Position numbers and translations under genes: made by a program
Origin: Dipteris shenzhenensis
Lineage: Eukaryota > Polypodiophyta > Polypodiopsida > Gleicheniales
Strand: one strand, 5' to 3'
Length of the DNA stretch: 64,000 nucleotides
NCBI GenBank assembly: GCA_047967505.1
Contig: CM106541.1
The notes under the pieces: model-generated
Seen by the model: only the letters and a program-made list of their open reading frames with translations
What the model was told of the DNA's origin: nothing
The model's database searches: none
Shown: positions 43,192-53,482 of the stretch, piece after piece
Position numbering within the stretch: position 1 is the first letter of the stretch
Layout of the letters: each line of letters begins with the position of its first letter

Positions 43192-44800
43192 GATGCAAAC
43201 AATGTACTCAAAAAGTGTCCTGAAAAACTCTGTATGAATCAACTGCAAATACACTGAAGATGCCAAGTGAAATCTCTGTACCGTCGGTGAAGATAGAACT
43301 GCAGTAAATAAGATCTGACCTGTGTTACAAGGCTTGTGGGAATGATGCCGGGAATAGCCAAGAGGCTTTACAAGGCTGGAAAATGATGTGCACGATGCTG
43401 TGAGATAGCCAAATAGGCTTTACAATGGTGGCATGTGTGTGTGAAATCAAGTGCTATCTGCCCACTGAATCAATTTACAATGCCTCTGAACTCTGAAGTC
43501 TGCTCACTGAACTGATGAACGTAAGGTTTTGGGTAATGTAATGATGTGAAATCGGATGTGAGCATATGGACTGACTCCGAGTAGGTACTAGTCGGGAATT
43601 TCGGGCATGGCTTAGATTGGCAACTTGGGGAATTCAAAGCGTCCCCTCTATGGCGATCTAGTCTACTCTGATCTAGATCTAAACCAACTGCCGATCGATG
43701 AAAGAGCAGCAAATAATTCCTTTTCCTTTGTTCTTTTTAAGTGTTGGGTCAGATGCGTCGATGTAGAGGCAAATGTGCATGAAGGAAGTGGTTTTGTCAG
43801 CGAGGCTTAAATGTGAGTGTAACTTGCGCTGAAATGTGCACGTGATGTAACGAGCGCGTAGAGCACAAAAAATTGAGCGACTTTCCTTTTTGGAGCACCC
43901 TCAAATTCTTCCTGGATCAAGAGATATGACTTGATCTAGGTGGAGGGGCAAAAGGAGTGCAAATGGTGCTCAATGATGATGTGTCACTGTGAGTCACATG
44001 CAGTGATGATGTGGCACTGTGCTTAGCAAGAGGTGTGCAAGTGAAGCTCTGTGCTGAGGTGGCAGGAGTGTGCACATGCAGTTTGTGCACAGTGTGCCTG
44101 GCAAGGGACTGTGCCTGCAGGGGTCAGTGCTGATTGGACTGCTGAGGTGGCAGTGCTGAGGTGGCACAAATGATGTCAGCAGGGTGATGTGGTACTGATG
44201 ACGTGGCACTGATGACATGGCACTGATGATGTGGCCTGATGACGTGGCCTGATGACGTGGCAATGATGATGTGGCAGTGCTGACGTGGCACTGTGGATAA
44301 GGGTGCCACGTTGCTGATCCTTGACCACACCTGTGTGTGTGATGACCCTGGGTGGATAAGGTTGGTGATAAGGCCACGTGTCTCAAGGAGGGAGACCGGA
44401 ATCTTATGAAGATTTTGATGGAATCTATGAAGATTTTGTCTCCTTCGTTGGAGCTGTGTTGGTGGACTTGTCGAAGGTGCAATCGTTGGTCATTTGATGC
44501 ATGCGAGAGTCGTTTGAAGACATAGGTCGTTGAGGTCCACCGCGCTACTTTGATGTTGTAGCGTTACTTTGATGGAGGTGACTGCCTATTGCGCTAGAGC
44601 TCGCGGAGGCACTGGAGTCTGTGGAGTAGCTCGTTGAGCCAGTGGTCATCAGCCGCGTTGAAGCACCTAAGCACTGGAGCATGGTTGGATCCTGTAGTAT
44701 GTCGATGGAGTAGATGCGTCGCCTCATGCTTGGAAGGCTATGGGAGCGGCTGGTGGTTGTGGAGGCTGGAGCGCGTCGCTGTCCGTTGGCTTGCTAGAGG
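43192..44800. other. Leader of copia B, non-coding, with a GATGACGTGGC minisatellite
   Basis: No gene seen. 44140-44300 is a run of short repeats around CTGATGACGTGGCA / GATGATGTGGC in 13-17-bp steps. 44400-44440 holds the short repeat TATGAAGATTTTG. Confidence 0.6.
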
Positions 44801-44803
44801 CCG

Positions 44804-45271
44804 TTGGAGCCCGGAGCCACGCCTTGTAGTACTATCAACCCGGATGCTGCAAACGAAGATCGCTTCTTCGGCATACTCTGGAAAGCTGTATCACAGAACC
44901 TGGAGTCAATGATGGAAATGTCATGCCAGATCCCAGTGCTGGATCAGCCGACGAGACAGATGTTGGTAGCACCCGTGAATGCCGAGCTTGAGGGTGACGA
45001 TTACACATGCTATGACAGAACGGATCTCAACTATCAGCACGTGATCAGCATGGATCCCAGCAACCCCCTACTTCTCGCCAACTACACCCAATTCCTGTAT
45101 CTCGTGCGGCGAGACCACAACAGGGCGGAAGAGTTGTTTCGGAGGGCTATGAGAGCGGATCCAGTGGATGGAGAGGTGATGGGTCGATTCGCCAGCTTTC
45201 TGTGGGTGGCCAAGGGTGATTTAGCAGAAGCAGACAGAGCGTATAGCGCAGCTGTAGCTGCGGATCCTTAG
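44804..45271 (+). pseudogene. Captured TPR-protein gene fragment
   Basis: 155 codons from ATG 44804. The C-terminal two thirds reads YQHVISMDPSNPLLLANYTQ, then DHNRAEELFRRAMRADPVDG, then GDLAEADRAYSAAVAADP, a run of TPR-like helical repeats typical of a plant TPR family. It stops at TAG right after AADP, where the family normally continues with another repeat, so the copy is 3'-truncated. No introns are visible. It lies antisense to copia B between its primer-binding site and gag, which suggests capture of host sequence by the element. Alternatively it is a host fragment around which elements inserted. The N-terminal 40 codons are not recognised. Confidence 0.7.
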
Positions 45272-45754
45272 AAGGCTTCTACTGGCTTGTCGACCGTGGA
45301 GCTCCCTTTGGTTTGAGATTGTCGGTTGGACGTGCCGGGAGCCGAGAGCCCTGAGAGGAGCTTGATGGAACAAAGGGATTCATGGCTATTGTGTGGAGGA
45401 GGCCATTGTTGAAGGAGCTGCCTTAGTTGTAGAGGATTGTAGGAGGCAGCTAGGATATCACAGACTCTCTCACAATGATATCAAATGGACAGATATCTAT
45501 AACAAACATCTCTCTCTCTCTCGGATTAAGAGAAAACAATTCTCAAGAGTGAAACTCTCACAATCAATGAAGAATCTCTCTCTCTCTCTCAACTCAAGAA
45601 ACACTCAAAGGAGATGAACGGAAATTCCTCTCACAGAATGGATGAAGATCTCTCACCGGAAGTGGACTCTCACGGAGAACACTCAAGAGAACTCTCAATC
45701 TCACAATCTCTCTCACACTCTCAAGAATCACAATGTCTCAACGGAAGACAAGGA
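45272..45754. other. Copia B leader next to the primer-binding site
   Basis: Rich in CTCTCTCTCAA / TCTCACAA microsatellite (45510-45740). No coding evidence. Confidence 0.6.
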
Positions 45755-45767
45755 AGCTCTGATACCA
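45755..45767 (-). promoter_or_regulatory. Primer-binding site of copia B
   Basis: On the minus strand TGGTATCAGAGCT directly follows the LTR end, complementary to the 3' end of initiator-Met tRNA as in most plant copia elements. Confidence 0.88.
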
Positions 45768-46024
45768 TGACAAAATATGAAGAGGGGAGAGAAGAAGAGT
45801 GGAGATGAGGAGAGAGGGCACAGCTAGAGAGCACACCACAAATGACTAACTGTACACTAGAACTAGTTGAAAAAATAGAATATATACAAACCCTTTTAGG
45901 GTTAGGGTTAGGGGATCTAACCCTTTCCTTTATAGCACTCTATAAGGTTAGTGCTATGCACATATGATCACGTGATGGTGCTATGCACACATGATCACAT
46001 GATGTTGAGCGTGAACTCTCAACA
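45768..46024 (-). repeat. 5' LTR of copia B
   Basis: 257 bp, minus strand, from TGTTGAGAGTTCACGCTCAA to ATATTTTGTCA. It contains TATATATTC near 45885 as a likely TATA box and two CTAACCCTAA units at 45895-45915. On the other side the RNase H frame of copia P begins at once, so this end marks the insertion site. The partner LTR is lost. Confidence 0.8.
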
Positions 46025-46477
46025 GGATATGTGTTCTCTTTTGGGAGTGCTGTAGTCACTTGGAGCAGCAAGAAATAGCCTACAGTTGCCTTGTTGAGCA
46101 TAGAGGCTGAGTACAGGGGTATAGCAATGGCTGCATGTGAGGTAGGCTCTTCGTTGCATAAGCTACTTTATGATATGCATCAGTCTACAGATGGGCCAGT
46201 TGTCATTTATTGTGACAACATGAGTAGTATACACTTGGCAAATAACCCAGTCTATCATGCTAGAACAAAGCACAATATTGAGGTGCATTATCACTATGTG
46301 TGGGAGAAGGTTTTACTAGGTCTTATTGATCTAGTTTATGTCAGTACAGAGGATCAGGTAGCTGACATATTCACGAAGGCATTGGGCACCGAGAAGCTAT
46401 GCAAGTTCAGAGACCTGCTTGGTTTGCAGGAATTGGGATTGGGCTCGAGGGAGAGTGTTGAGATATTGAGTTCCACT
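46025..46477 (+). pseudogene. Copia P: RNase H end and start of 3' LTR
   Basis: Opens mid-protein (GYVFSFGSAVVTWSSKK), then a TAG at 46076 where copia RNase H has Gln, then IEAEYRGIAMAACEV, IYCDNMSSIHLANNPVYHAR and VADIFTKALGTEK. It is close to the same region of copia C but a different copy. A 3' LTR beginning TGTTGAGATATTGAG starts at 46456 and is cut at 46477 by CACTA-2. It resumes at 57898 with CGTGATATGCCAGGG and TTTATGTCACTGACTTGTTAG, matching the copia C LTR in order. The 5' half is gone. Confidence 0.85.
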
Positions 46478-46554
46478 CACTACAAGGCATAGGCCATTTT
46501 CCGACGGAAATACCGACGCTTTTTACATTAAATTTTTTTTTTTTCACGGGCGCA

Positions 46555-46740
46555 AAGGTCGCTATAAAAGTCGTTAAAATCGTCGAAAAAGGAGCGTCGC
46601 TATAAACCGTCGCTATATAGCGACGCTGTTAATCGTCGCTATATAGCGACGATGCAAACATCGCTATATAGCGACGATGCAAACGTCGCTATATAGCGAC
46701 TCTGTTAATGGTCGCTATATAGCGACGATTAACAGAAGTT
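46555..46740. repeat. 5' subterminal palindromes of CACTA-2
   Basis: Five full copies of GTCGCTATATAGCGAC or a one-base variant at 46606-46735, after degenerate half-sites from 46555. These are likely transposase binding sites. Confidence 0.93.
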
Positions 46741-46811
46741 AAAAAAAAGGGTTAGTGGGGCTAAACAGGGCTTCCTTTTGGCCCTGTTTAGCCCCACTAA
46801 CCCTTTTTTTT
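46741..46811. terminator. Long perfect hairpin at the 3' side of the tnpA-like gene
   Basis: About 29 bp arms (AAAAAAGGGTTAGTGGGGCT... and its complement) around a loop of about 10 nt (TTCCTTTTG). The arms read GGGTTAGTGGGGCTAAACAG and CTGTTTAGCCCCACTAACCC. It lies about 200 bp beyond the likely stop of the minus-strand gene. It could shape the transcript end or seed small RNAs, or be a tiny inserted inverted repeat. Confidence 0.6.
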
Positions 46812-47004
46812 TTTTTGTAATTACAAAAGAAAGTTTTTTATAACAAAATTTCCCTTGCTTGCAGGGTGATACAAAATTGTTCTTGTGAACGATGAGGAAG
46901 AAATGCATATACATATACAACTGTGTTTGAAACAAAATTACCCTGTGAAAGGGCGATACAAAATCGCTCTAACGAGCGGATATACAAAATGCTACTACCA
47001 CTAC

Positions 47005-48579
47005 TAATCCAAATCCGAATCCGAATCGTCTTGTTGGGCTGTTCCCTGGTCCTCCGCACCTGCATCTTCTCCCTCGTCCCCGACACCTGCGTCTTCTCCC
47101 TCGTCCTCGGCACCTGCGTCCGATCCTTGCCCCTGTTGATCGCTCGTCTCTGATGATGGGACGCTTGAGCTTTGACCCTAAGAGTGAACCATATAAATCG
47201 AAAATTAGATTGGAACTTAAATTAAAAAGTGAGATTACAAGTAGGAGTAAACTTATACCGTGCGAGCAGCCACCTCAGCCCAATCGATTGTCGCTCCCAT
47301 TGCCTCTTGCTCAATGAACCACGGCTTGGTTCCTATCCGAAATGCGCGCCGCGTCTCTGCATCCGTAGGAAGATGACCCATCGCATCTTGCTGTGGATCC
47401 AATTTACGAGAGTTAGAGTTAGCTAAAGTGCATGTAATATGTAAGTAAAACAAATAGAACAATACATTAAATGGAAAGAAGTAAACTTACCACGGTTGCC
47501 TCGAACGCATACCGTCCGCTTGCACCAAAGTGCGAAGTACCTACGACATCCAGCCGTCTCTTCACAGCCCTCCTCTGACCCTCGAACATTTCGGGATGGT
47601 CCCTATGTTGCTTCTTGAAGTACTTCCAATCAGCTTTGTCTGCCCAGCTGGGTTTAGCCAACCCCTTTGTAATGGAAGTACGCATGGTTGATCTGCGATG
47701 CTTTAGGACCAAACCCATGCACTCGAGCATATAATTGTTATTAAACTCCACATTTGGCGGATTAGGATATCTTTGTTTTAACTCATCGATCACCGCCTGC
47801 TTCTTTTGGGCATCTTGATACCGCCAATCGATATTTATGCCGCTCTTGAAGTGATGACTCATCAACCACCTCATGGCGGCCATCACTGCTTTGCCCTTTT
47901 TGTCTTCTATTATCTCTCCGGCAGATGTGATTTGATAGGAGAGATCCCCTGATGAGTAAGGGGGACTGACGGTAGCAGAGTCTGAAGGAGTGGAAGCTGC
48001 GCGACCGCTTCCGGATCGAGGAGTAGCTGTGGGAGTAGGAGAGGGAAAGGGACCTGACTGATACTGTGTCTCCGGACCAAGTGGAGACCTAAAGGAGCGT
48101 GAGTGTGCTGACTCGTCTATATCTCCTGAGTCAGCACAACATGAGCCGCCCATCCTACTCTTCCTTCCCTTGCGGGAGGCATGCGCAGGTGATGATCCCG
48201 CAGTCGAAGGGGTGCGAGGGGATGGCTGGGCTGTACGTCCACCCGTCGGTGTAGGGGAAGGAATTGCAGAGGTCCTCTGAGAGAGCAGAGAGAAGAATCT
48301 CGCTGCCTCCTCATCGCTCATCTGCGCTACAAACTCGTCGAGAGTCCCAACAAAGCCATGCGCGGCTAGCAAAGGAGTCCCCTGAGGGGTAGTCGCAGTG
48401 CTACGTGGAAGAGGGGTCGGACCAGGGGTAGTCACAGTGCTAGGACCGAGAGGAGTCGGACCAGGGGTAGTCCTCGGGGTAGTCGCCTGAGAGGAATCAA
48501 AGTCCTCTGGAGCATATAGATCGTGAGCTCTCCTCCTGCAAGGCTGTCCGTACTCGTCCGATGAGCGACGTGATCCCAT
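47005..48579 (-). CDS. CACTA-2 tnpA-like protein (En/Spm Transposase_24-like), three exons
   Basis: Probably the DNA-binding partner of the transposase. Exon 1 runs from ATG 48579 (MGSRRSSDEYGQPCRRRAHD), preceded by an acceptor (TATGTTAG) near 48585, to about 47491, where GTAAG follows. Exon 2 is about 47400-47262 (FRIGTKPWFIEQEAMGATID). Exon 3 is about 47170-47005, very acidic (EDEGEDAGVGDEGEDAG), ending SDSDLD. The N-terminal 200 residues are Ser/Thr/Pro-rich. A conserved-looking block follows: AVMAAMRWLMSHHFKSGINI, KPSWADKADWKYFKKQHRDH, then EGQRRAVKRRLDVVGTSHFGASG. That last block matches the W-x-x-F...HTxGSxSF style of plant En/Spm Transposase_24 proteins. No stop interrupts the exons. 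Splice positions are estimates. Confidence 0.78.
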
Positions 48580-48639
48580 GTCTAACATAGACACAAACAC
48601 GAAAACAGAAAACAAAAAACAAACATGAGCATTCTCATA

Positions 48640-51600
48640 GGCATAGGCATAGGCAAGAAGAAAGAAGAGGGAAAGGAAAGAAGAGGGAAAGGAAAGAGGG
48701 AAAGAAGAGGGAAAGATAAGAGGGAAAGAAGATGTAAAGGAAAGAAAAGAATGAGAATGAGGAAATAGAGAATGAGAGAAGGGGGAAATAGAGAAGGGGA
48801 AAGAGATGAGGGGAAATAGAGAAGGAGAGAAGGGGGAAATGAGAGAAGGGGGAAATAGAGAATGAGCTTATGCAGAAATAGAGAATGAGCTTATGCTTCT
48901 CTCATTCTCTATTTCCGCATAAGCTCACGCATAAGCATGAGCTTATGCGGAAACTTAAGCATAAGCTCATGCACATGCATGAGCATAAGCATGACCTTAT
49001 GCTTAAGCATAGGCATCGGAAATAGAGAAGGAGCTTATGCATAAAATAGAGAATGAGTTTCCGCATGCTTATGCTCATGCGGAAAAAGAGAAGGAGCTTA
49101 TGCAGAAAAAGAGAAGGAGAGAAGCATAAGCTTCTCTCATTCTCTATTTCCGCATAAGCTCCTTCTCTTTTTCCGCATGAGCTTATGCTTATGCTCATGG
49201 GTGAGCATGAGCTTATGCTCATGTTTCCGCATATGCGGAAATAGAGAAGGAGAGAAGCATAAGCTTCTCTCATTCTCTATTTCCGCATATGCTCACGCAA
49301 AAGAGAAAGAGAAAGAGCTTATGCGGAAAAAGAGAAAGAGCTTATGCGGAAACTCATTCTCTATTTCCGCATAAGCTCCTTCTCTTTTTCCGCATGAGCT
49401 TATGCTTATGCTCATGGGTGAGCATGAGCTTATGCTCATGTTTCTGCATATGCGGAAATAGAGAAGGAGAGAAGCATAAGCTTCTCTCATTCTCTATTTC
49501 CGCATATGCTCACGCAAAAGAGAAAGAGAAAGAGCTTATGCGGAAAAAGAGAAAGAGCTTATGCGGAAACTCATTCTCTATTTCCGCATAAGCTCCTTCT
49601 CTTTTTCCGCATGAGCTTATGCTTATGCTCATGGGTGAGCATGAGCTTATGCTCATGTTTTCGCATATGCGGAAATAGAGAAGGAGAGAAGCATAAGCTT
49701 CTCTCATTCTCTATTTCCGCATATGCTCACGCAAAAGAGAAAGAGAAAGAGCTTATGCGGAAAAAGAGAAAGAGCTTATGCGGAAACTCATTCTCTATTT
49801 CCGCATAAGCTCCTTCTCTTTTTCCGCATGAGCTTATGCGGATGCTCATGGGTGAGCATAAGCTTATGCTCATGTTTCGGCATATGCGGAAATAGAGAAT
49901 GAGAGAAGCATAAGCTTCTCTCATTCTCTATTTCCGCATATGCTCACGCATATGCGGAAAGAGAGAAGGAGCTTATGCGGAAAAAGAGAATGAGAGAAGC
50001 ATAAGCTTCTCTCATTCTCTATTTCCGCATAAGCTCTTGCGGAAACTTACGCATAAGCTCATGCTCATGCATGAGCATAAGCATGAGCTTATGCTTATGC
50101 TTATGCTTAAGCATATGCATAAGCATAAGCTCATGCTTATGCTCATGCGGATATAGAGAAGGAGCTTATGCGAAAAGAGAGAAGGAGCTCATGCAGAAAG
50201 AGAGAAGGAGCTTATGCTCATGCGGAAATAGAGAAGGAGCTTATGCGGAAAAAGAGAATGAGAGAACCATAAGCTTCTCTCATTCTCTATTTCCGCATAA
50301 GCTTATGTGGAAACTTACGCATAAGCTCATGCTCATGCATGAGCATAAGCATGAGCTTATGCTTATGCTTATGCATAAGCATAAGCATAAGCTCATGCTT
50401 ATGCTCATGCGGAAATAGAGAAGGAGCTTATGCGGAAAAAGAGAATGAGAGAAGCATAAGCTTCTCTCATTCTCTATTTCCGCATAAGCTTATGCGGAAA
50501 CTTGCGCATAAGCTCATGCTCATGCATGAGCATAAGCATGAGCTTATGCTTATGCTTATGCTTAAGCATAAGCATAAGCATAAGCTCATGCTTATGCTCA
50601 TGCGAAAATAGAGAAGGAGCTTATGCGGAAAGAGAGAAGGAGCTTATGCGGAAAAAGAGAATGAGAGAAGCATAAGCTTCTCTCATTCTCTATTTCCGCA
50701 TAAGCTTATGCGGAAACTTGCGCATAAGCTCATGCTCATGCATGAGCAATAGCATGAGCTTATGCTCATGTGAAATTAGAGAAGGAGCTTATGCGGAAAG
50801 AGGGAAGGAGCTTATGCGGAAAAAGAGAATGAGAGAAGCATAAGCTTCTCTCATTCTCTATTTCCGCATAAGCTTATGCGGAAACTTGCGCATAAGCTCA
50901 TGCTCATGCGGATATAGAGAAGGAGCTTATGCGGAAAGAGAGAAGGAGCTCATGCGGAAAGAGAGAAGGAGCTTATGCTCATGCGGAAATAGAGAAGGAG
51001 CTTATGCGGAAAAAGAGAATGAGAGAAGCATAAGCTTCTCTCATTCTCTATTTCCGCATAAGCTTATGCGGAAACTTACGCATAAGCTTCTCTCCTTCTC
51101 TATTTCCGCATAAGCTTATGCGGAAACTTACGCATAAGCTCATGCTCATGCATGAGCATAAGCATGAGCTTATGCTTATGCTTATGCATAAGCATAAGCA
51201 TAAGCTCATGCTTATGCTCATGCGGAAATAGAGAAGGAGCTTATGCGGAAATAGAGAAGGAGCTTATGCGGAAAAAGAGAATGAGAGAAGGAGCTTATGC
51301 GGAAACAGAGAAGGAGCTTATGTGGAAAAAGAGAATGAGAGAAGCATAAGCTTCTCTCATTCTCTATTTCCGCATAAGCTCTTGCTGAAACTTACGCATA
51401 AGCTCATGCTCATGAATGAGCATAAGCATGAGCTTATGCTTATGCTTATGCATAAGCATAAGCATAAGCTCATGCTTATGCTCATGCGGAAAAAGAGAAG
51501 GAGCTTATGCGGAAACTTACGCATAAGCTCCTTCTCTTTTTCCGCATGAGCATAAGCATGAGCTTATGCTTATGCTTATGCATAAGCATAAGCATAAGCT

Positions 51601-52378
51601 CATGCTTATGCTCATGCGGAAATAGAGAAGGAGCTTATGCGGAAATAGAGAAGGAGCTTATGCGGAAAAAGAGAATGAGAGAAGGAGCTTATGCGGAAAG
51701 AGAGAAGGAGCTTATGCGGAAAAAGAGAATGAGAGAAGCATAAGCTTCTCTCATTCTCTATTTCCGCATAAGCTCTTGTGGAAACTTACGCATAAGCTCA
51801 TGCTCATGAATGAGCATAAGCATGAGCTTATGCTTATGCTTATGCATAAGCATAAGCATAAGCTCATGCTTATGCTCATGCGAAAAAAGAGAAGGAGCTT
51901 ATGCTGAAAAAGAGAATGAGAGAAGCATAAGCTTCTCTCATTCTCTATTTCCGCATAAGCTTATGCGGAAACTTGCGCATAAGCTCATGCTCATGCATGA
52001 GCATAAGCATGAGCTTATGCTTATGCTCATGCGGAAAAAGAGAAGGAGCTTATGCGGAAAAAGAGAATGAGAGAAGCATAAGCTTCTCTCATTCTCTATT
52101 TCCGCATAAGCTCTTGCGGAAACTTACGCATAAGCTCATGCTCATGAATGAGCATAAGCATGAGCTTATGCGAATGAGAGAAGGGGGAAATAGAGAAGGG
52201 GGAATGAGAGAAGCATAAGCATAAGAGAATAAGAGGGAAAGGAAATAGAGAATAAGGGGGAAAGGAAAGAGAGAAGGGAAAAGAGAGAGGGGGAAAGAGA
52301 GAAGGGGGAAAGAGAGAATAAGAGAAGAGGGAAAAAAGAGAAGGGGGAAAAATGAGAAAAAGAGAAGGGGGAAGAGAG
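48640..52378. repeat. Palindrome-rich satellite and purine tracts inside CACTA-2
   Basis: 48655-48890 and 52180-52378 are GAAAGAAGAGGG / GAGAAGGGGGAAA purine tracts. The roughly 3.3 kb between is made of AGAGAAGGAGCTTATGCGGAAA, its complement, and runs of GCATAAGCTCATGC. At 49140-49925 a 217-bp unit repeats in tandem (49289, 49506; 49293, 49510, 49727). From 50040 on, a roughly 180-bp pattern of hairpins recurs irregularly. It lies between a donor at 52476 and an acceptor near 48585 of the minus-strand gene, so probably inside a 3.9-kb 5'-UTR intron. Open frames here are repeat artefacts. Confidence 0.9.
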
Positions 52379-52395
52379 GGTTCCTACGCCCATCA

Positions 52396-52426
52396 CTGCA
52401 GCTAGCGCTTAAGGCGCTAGCTGCAG
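52396..52426. repeat. 31-bp palindrome of CACTA-2
   Basis: Identical to 13431-13461 of CACTA-1, with arms CTGCAGCTAGCGC around TTAAG. It lies in the same place relative to the purine tract and the donor GTAAGTGCTTCC. Confidence 0.92.
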
Positions 52427-52476
52427 GCCAATGCAAATAACAAAAAGCTTAAATGGAAAGAAGAGGAAGCACTTAC

Positions 52477-52558
52477 CTGTAAAAGTATGTCCCGCTCGGT
52501 GTAGTGGACTAGGCCCACAAAAGAGAGAGTATGTCCCGCTCGGTGTAGTGGACTGGCC
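52477..52558 (-). other. Probable leader exon of the tnpA-like gene, internally duplicated
   Basis: Counterpart of the 38-nt exon in CACTA-1. Acceptor TTTTGTAG is near 52560 and donor GTAAGTGCTTCC at 52476. It holds two copies of GGCC(T)AGTCCACTACACCGAG about 43-45 bp apart, so it is about twice as long as in CACTA-1. Confidence 0.5.
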
Positions 52559-52559
52559 C

Positions 52560-53482
52560 TACAAAAGATAGAAAACAACCCATTTTTTCAAATAAGATGT
52601 TAGTGGAAAGAGGAGATCACAAAAGCAACTTCTTGAAAGGAGACAAGGAAAGAGAAGATTGAGGAGACAAGGAAAGGAGGAGATTGAGGAGAAGAGAAGG
52701 AAGAGAAGGAAGAGAAATACAGGAAGAAGAGGTGAGTTTCTTTCTTTCTTTCTTGAAATTTCATTTTTTCTTTGAATCCTTTCTAATCAAGCATGAAAAC
52801 TAGTTTAAAACTTTAGCAATACAAGTAGAAACACTCACAAAACCAAAGCTAACAAACAAACAACCTACATTGTTGAAAGAAACTCACCTTTTGAAGAACT
52901 TTCTTTCTGGAAACCAAAGAGGGAAAAAGGAGAGAGAGGGTGCACAAGAGGTAGGAGAAGGGTGAGGAGTGGGAAATAGAGTAGGAGGTTGCTTGGAATA
53001 GATGGGAGGTCAGTGAAAATAGGTGGGAGGAGATTTTGGGTTGCTTACTTGAGAGATTAGGAAAGCTTTGAGCAAAACGCCGCGGGTTTCAGTGTTTCGG
53101 GTTTTAACCCACAGCGTCGCTATATAGCGACGTTTATTCGTCACTATATAGCGACGTTTTTAATTTAAAGCGTCACTATATAGCGACGTTTTAAATTAAA
53201 ATCGTCGCTATATAGCGACGGAACAGAGCATCGCTATATAGCGACGCTTACTGTTTATTTTTTGGTGTGGCCTCTTGTGAAGCTCAAACATGCTATGCCT
53301 ATAATTGTCAATATCTCCTCTTACTACATAGCCTTACTATATAGGATTTTTTGTTTCAATCCTTACTATATAGCGATGTCATTCTTTTTATATAGCCTCA
53401 AGAGAAGCTCAAATTAAACATGCTATGCTCATAATTGTGTACATCTCCTCTTCATGCTTATGTTTTGGTTTTACAAGTGTAG
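52560..53482. promoter_or_regulatory. Divergent promoter region of CACTA-2 with internal palindromes
   Basis: Between the two divergent genes. Copies of GTCGCTATATAGCGAC occur at 53115-53245 (five to six, two perfect), as at the element ends. A candidate tnp2 leader donor AAGAAGAGGTGAGT is at about 52728. Its position suggests that the protein binding the ends may also control both genes, as TnpA does in maize Spm. Confidence 0.55.

Larger units (their letters stand above)
30578..46024 (-). mobile_element. Copia B: Ty1/copia retrotransposon, 3'-truncated, split by the gypsy element
   Basis: Minus strand. The 5' LTR is 45768-46024, the primer-binding site 45755-45767, a long leader with a TPR fragment 43192-45754, gag to integrase 43191-41100, then the gypsy insertion, then integrase to reverse transcriptase 31392-30578. 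The left end is the fusion with copia A. Copia B itself inserted into the RNase H region of copia P, since copia P coding resumes at 46025. I assume the LTR and gag belong to one element because no other primer-binding site lies between. Confidence 0.75.

Noticed and set aside
48900-52240. Many open frames of 65-115 codons with repeated ISSCLCS / EKELMRK peptides
   Set aside because: They are translations of the palindromic satellite, appear on both strands with the same period, and have no start context or family match.
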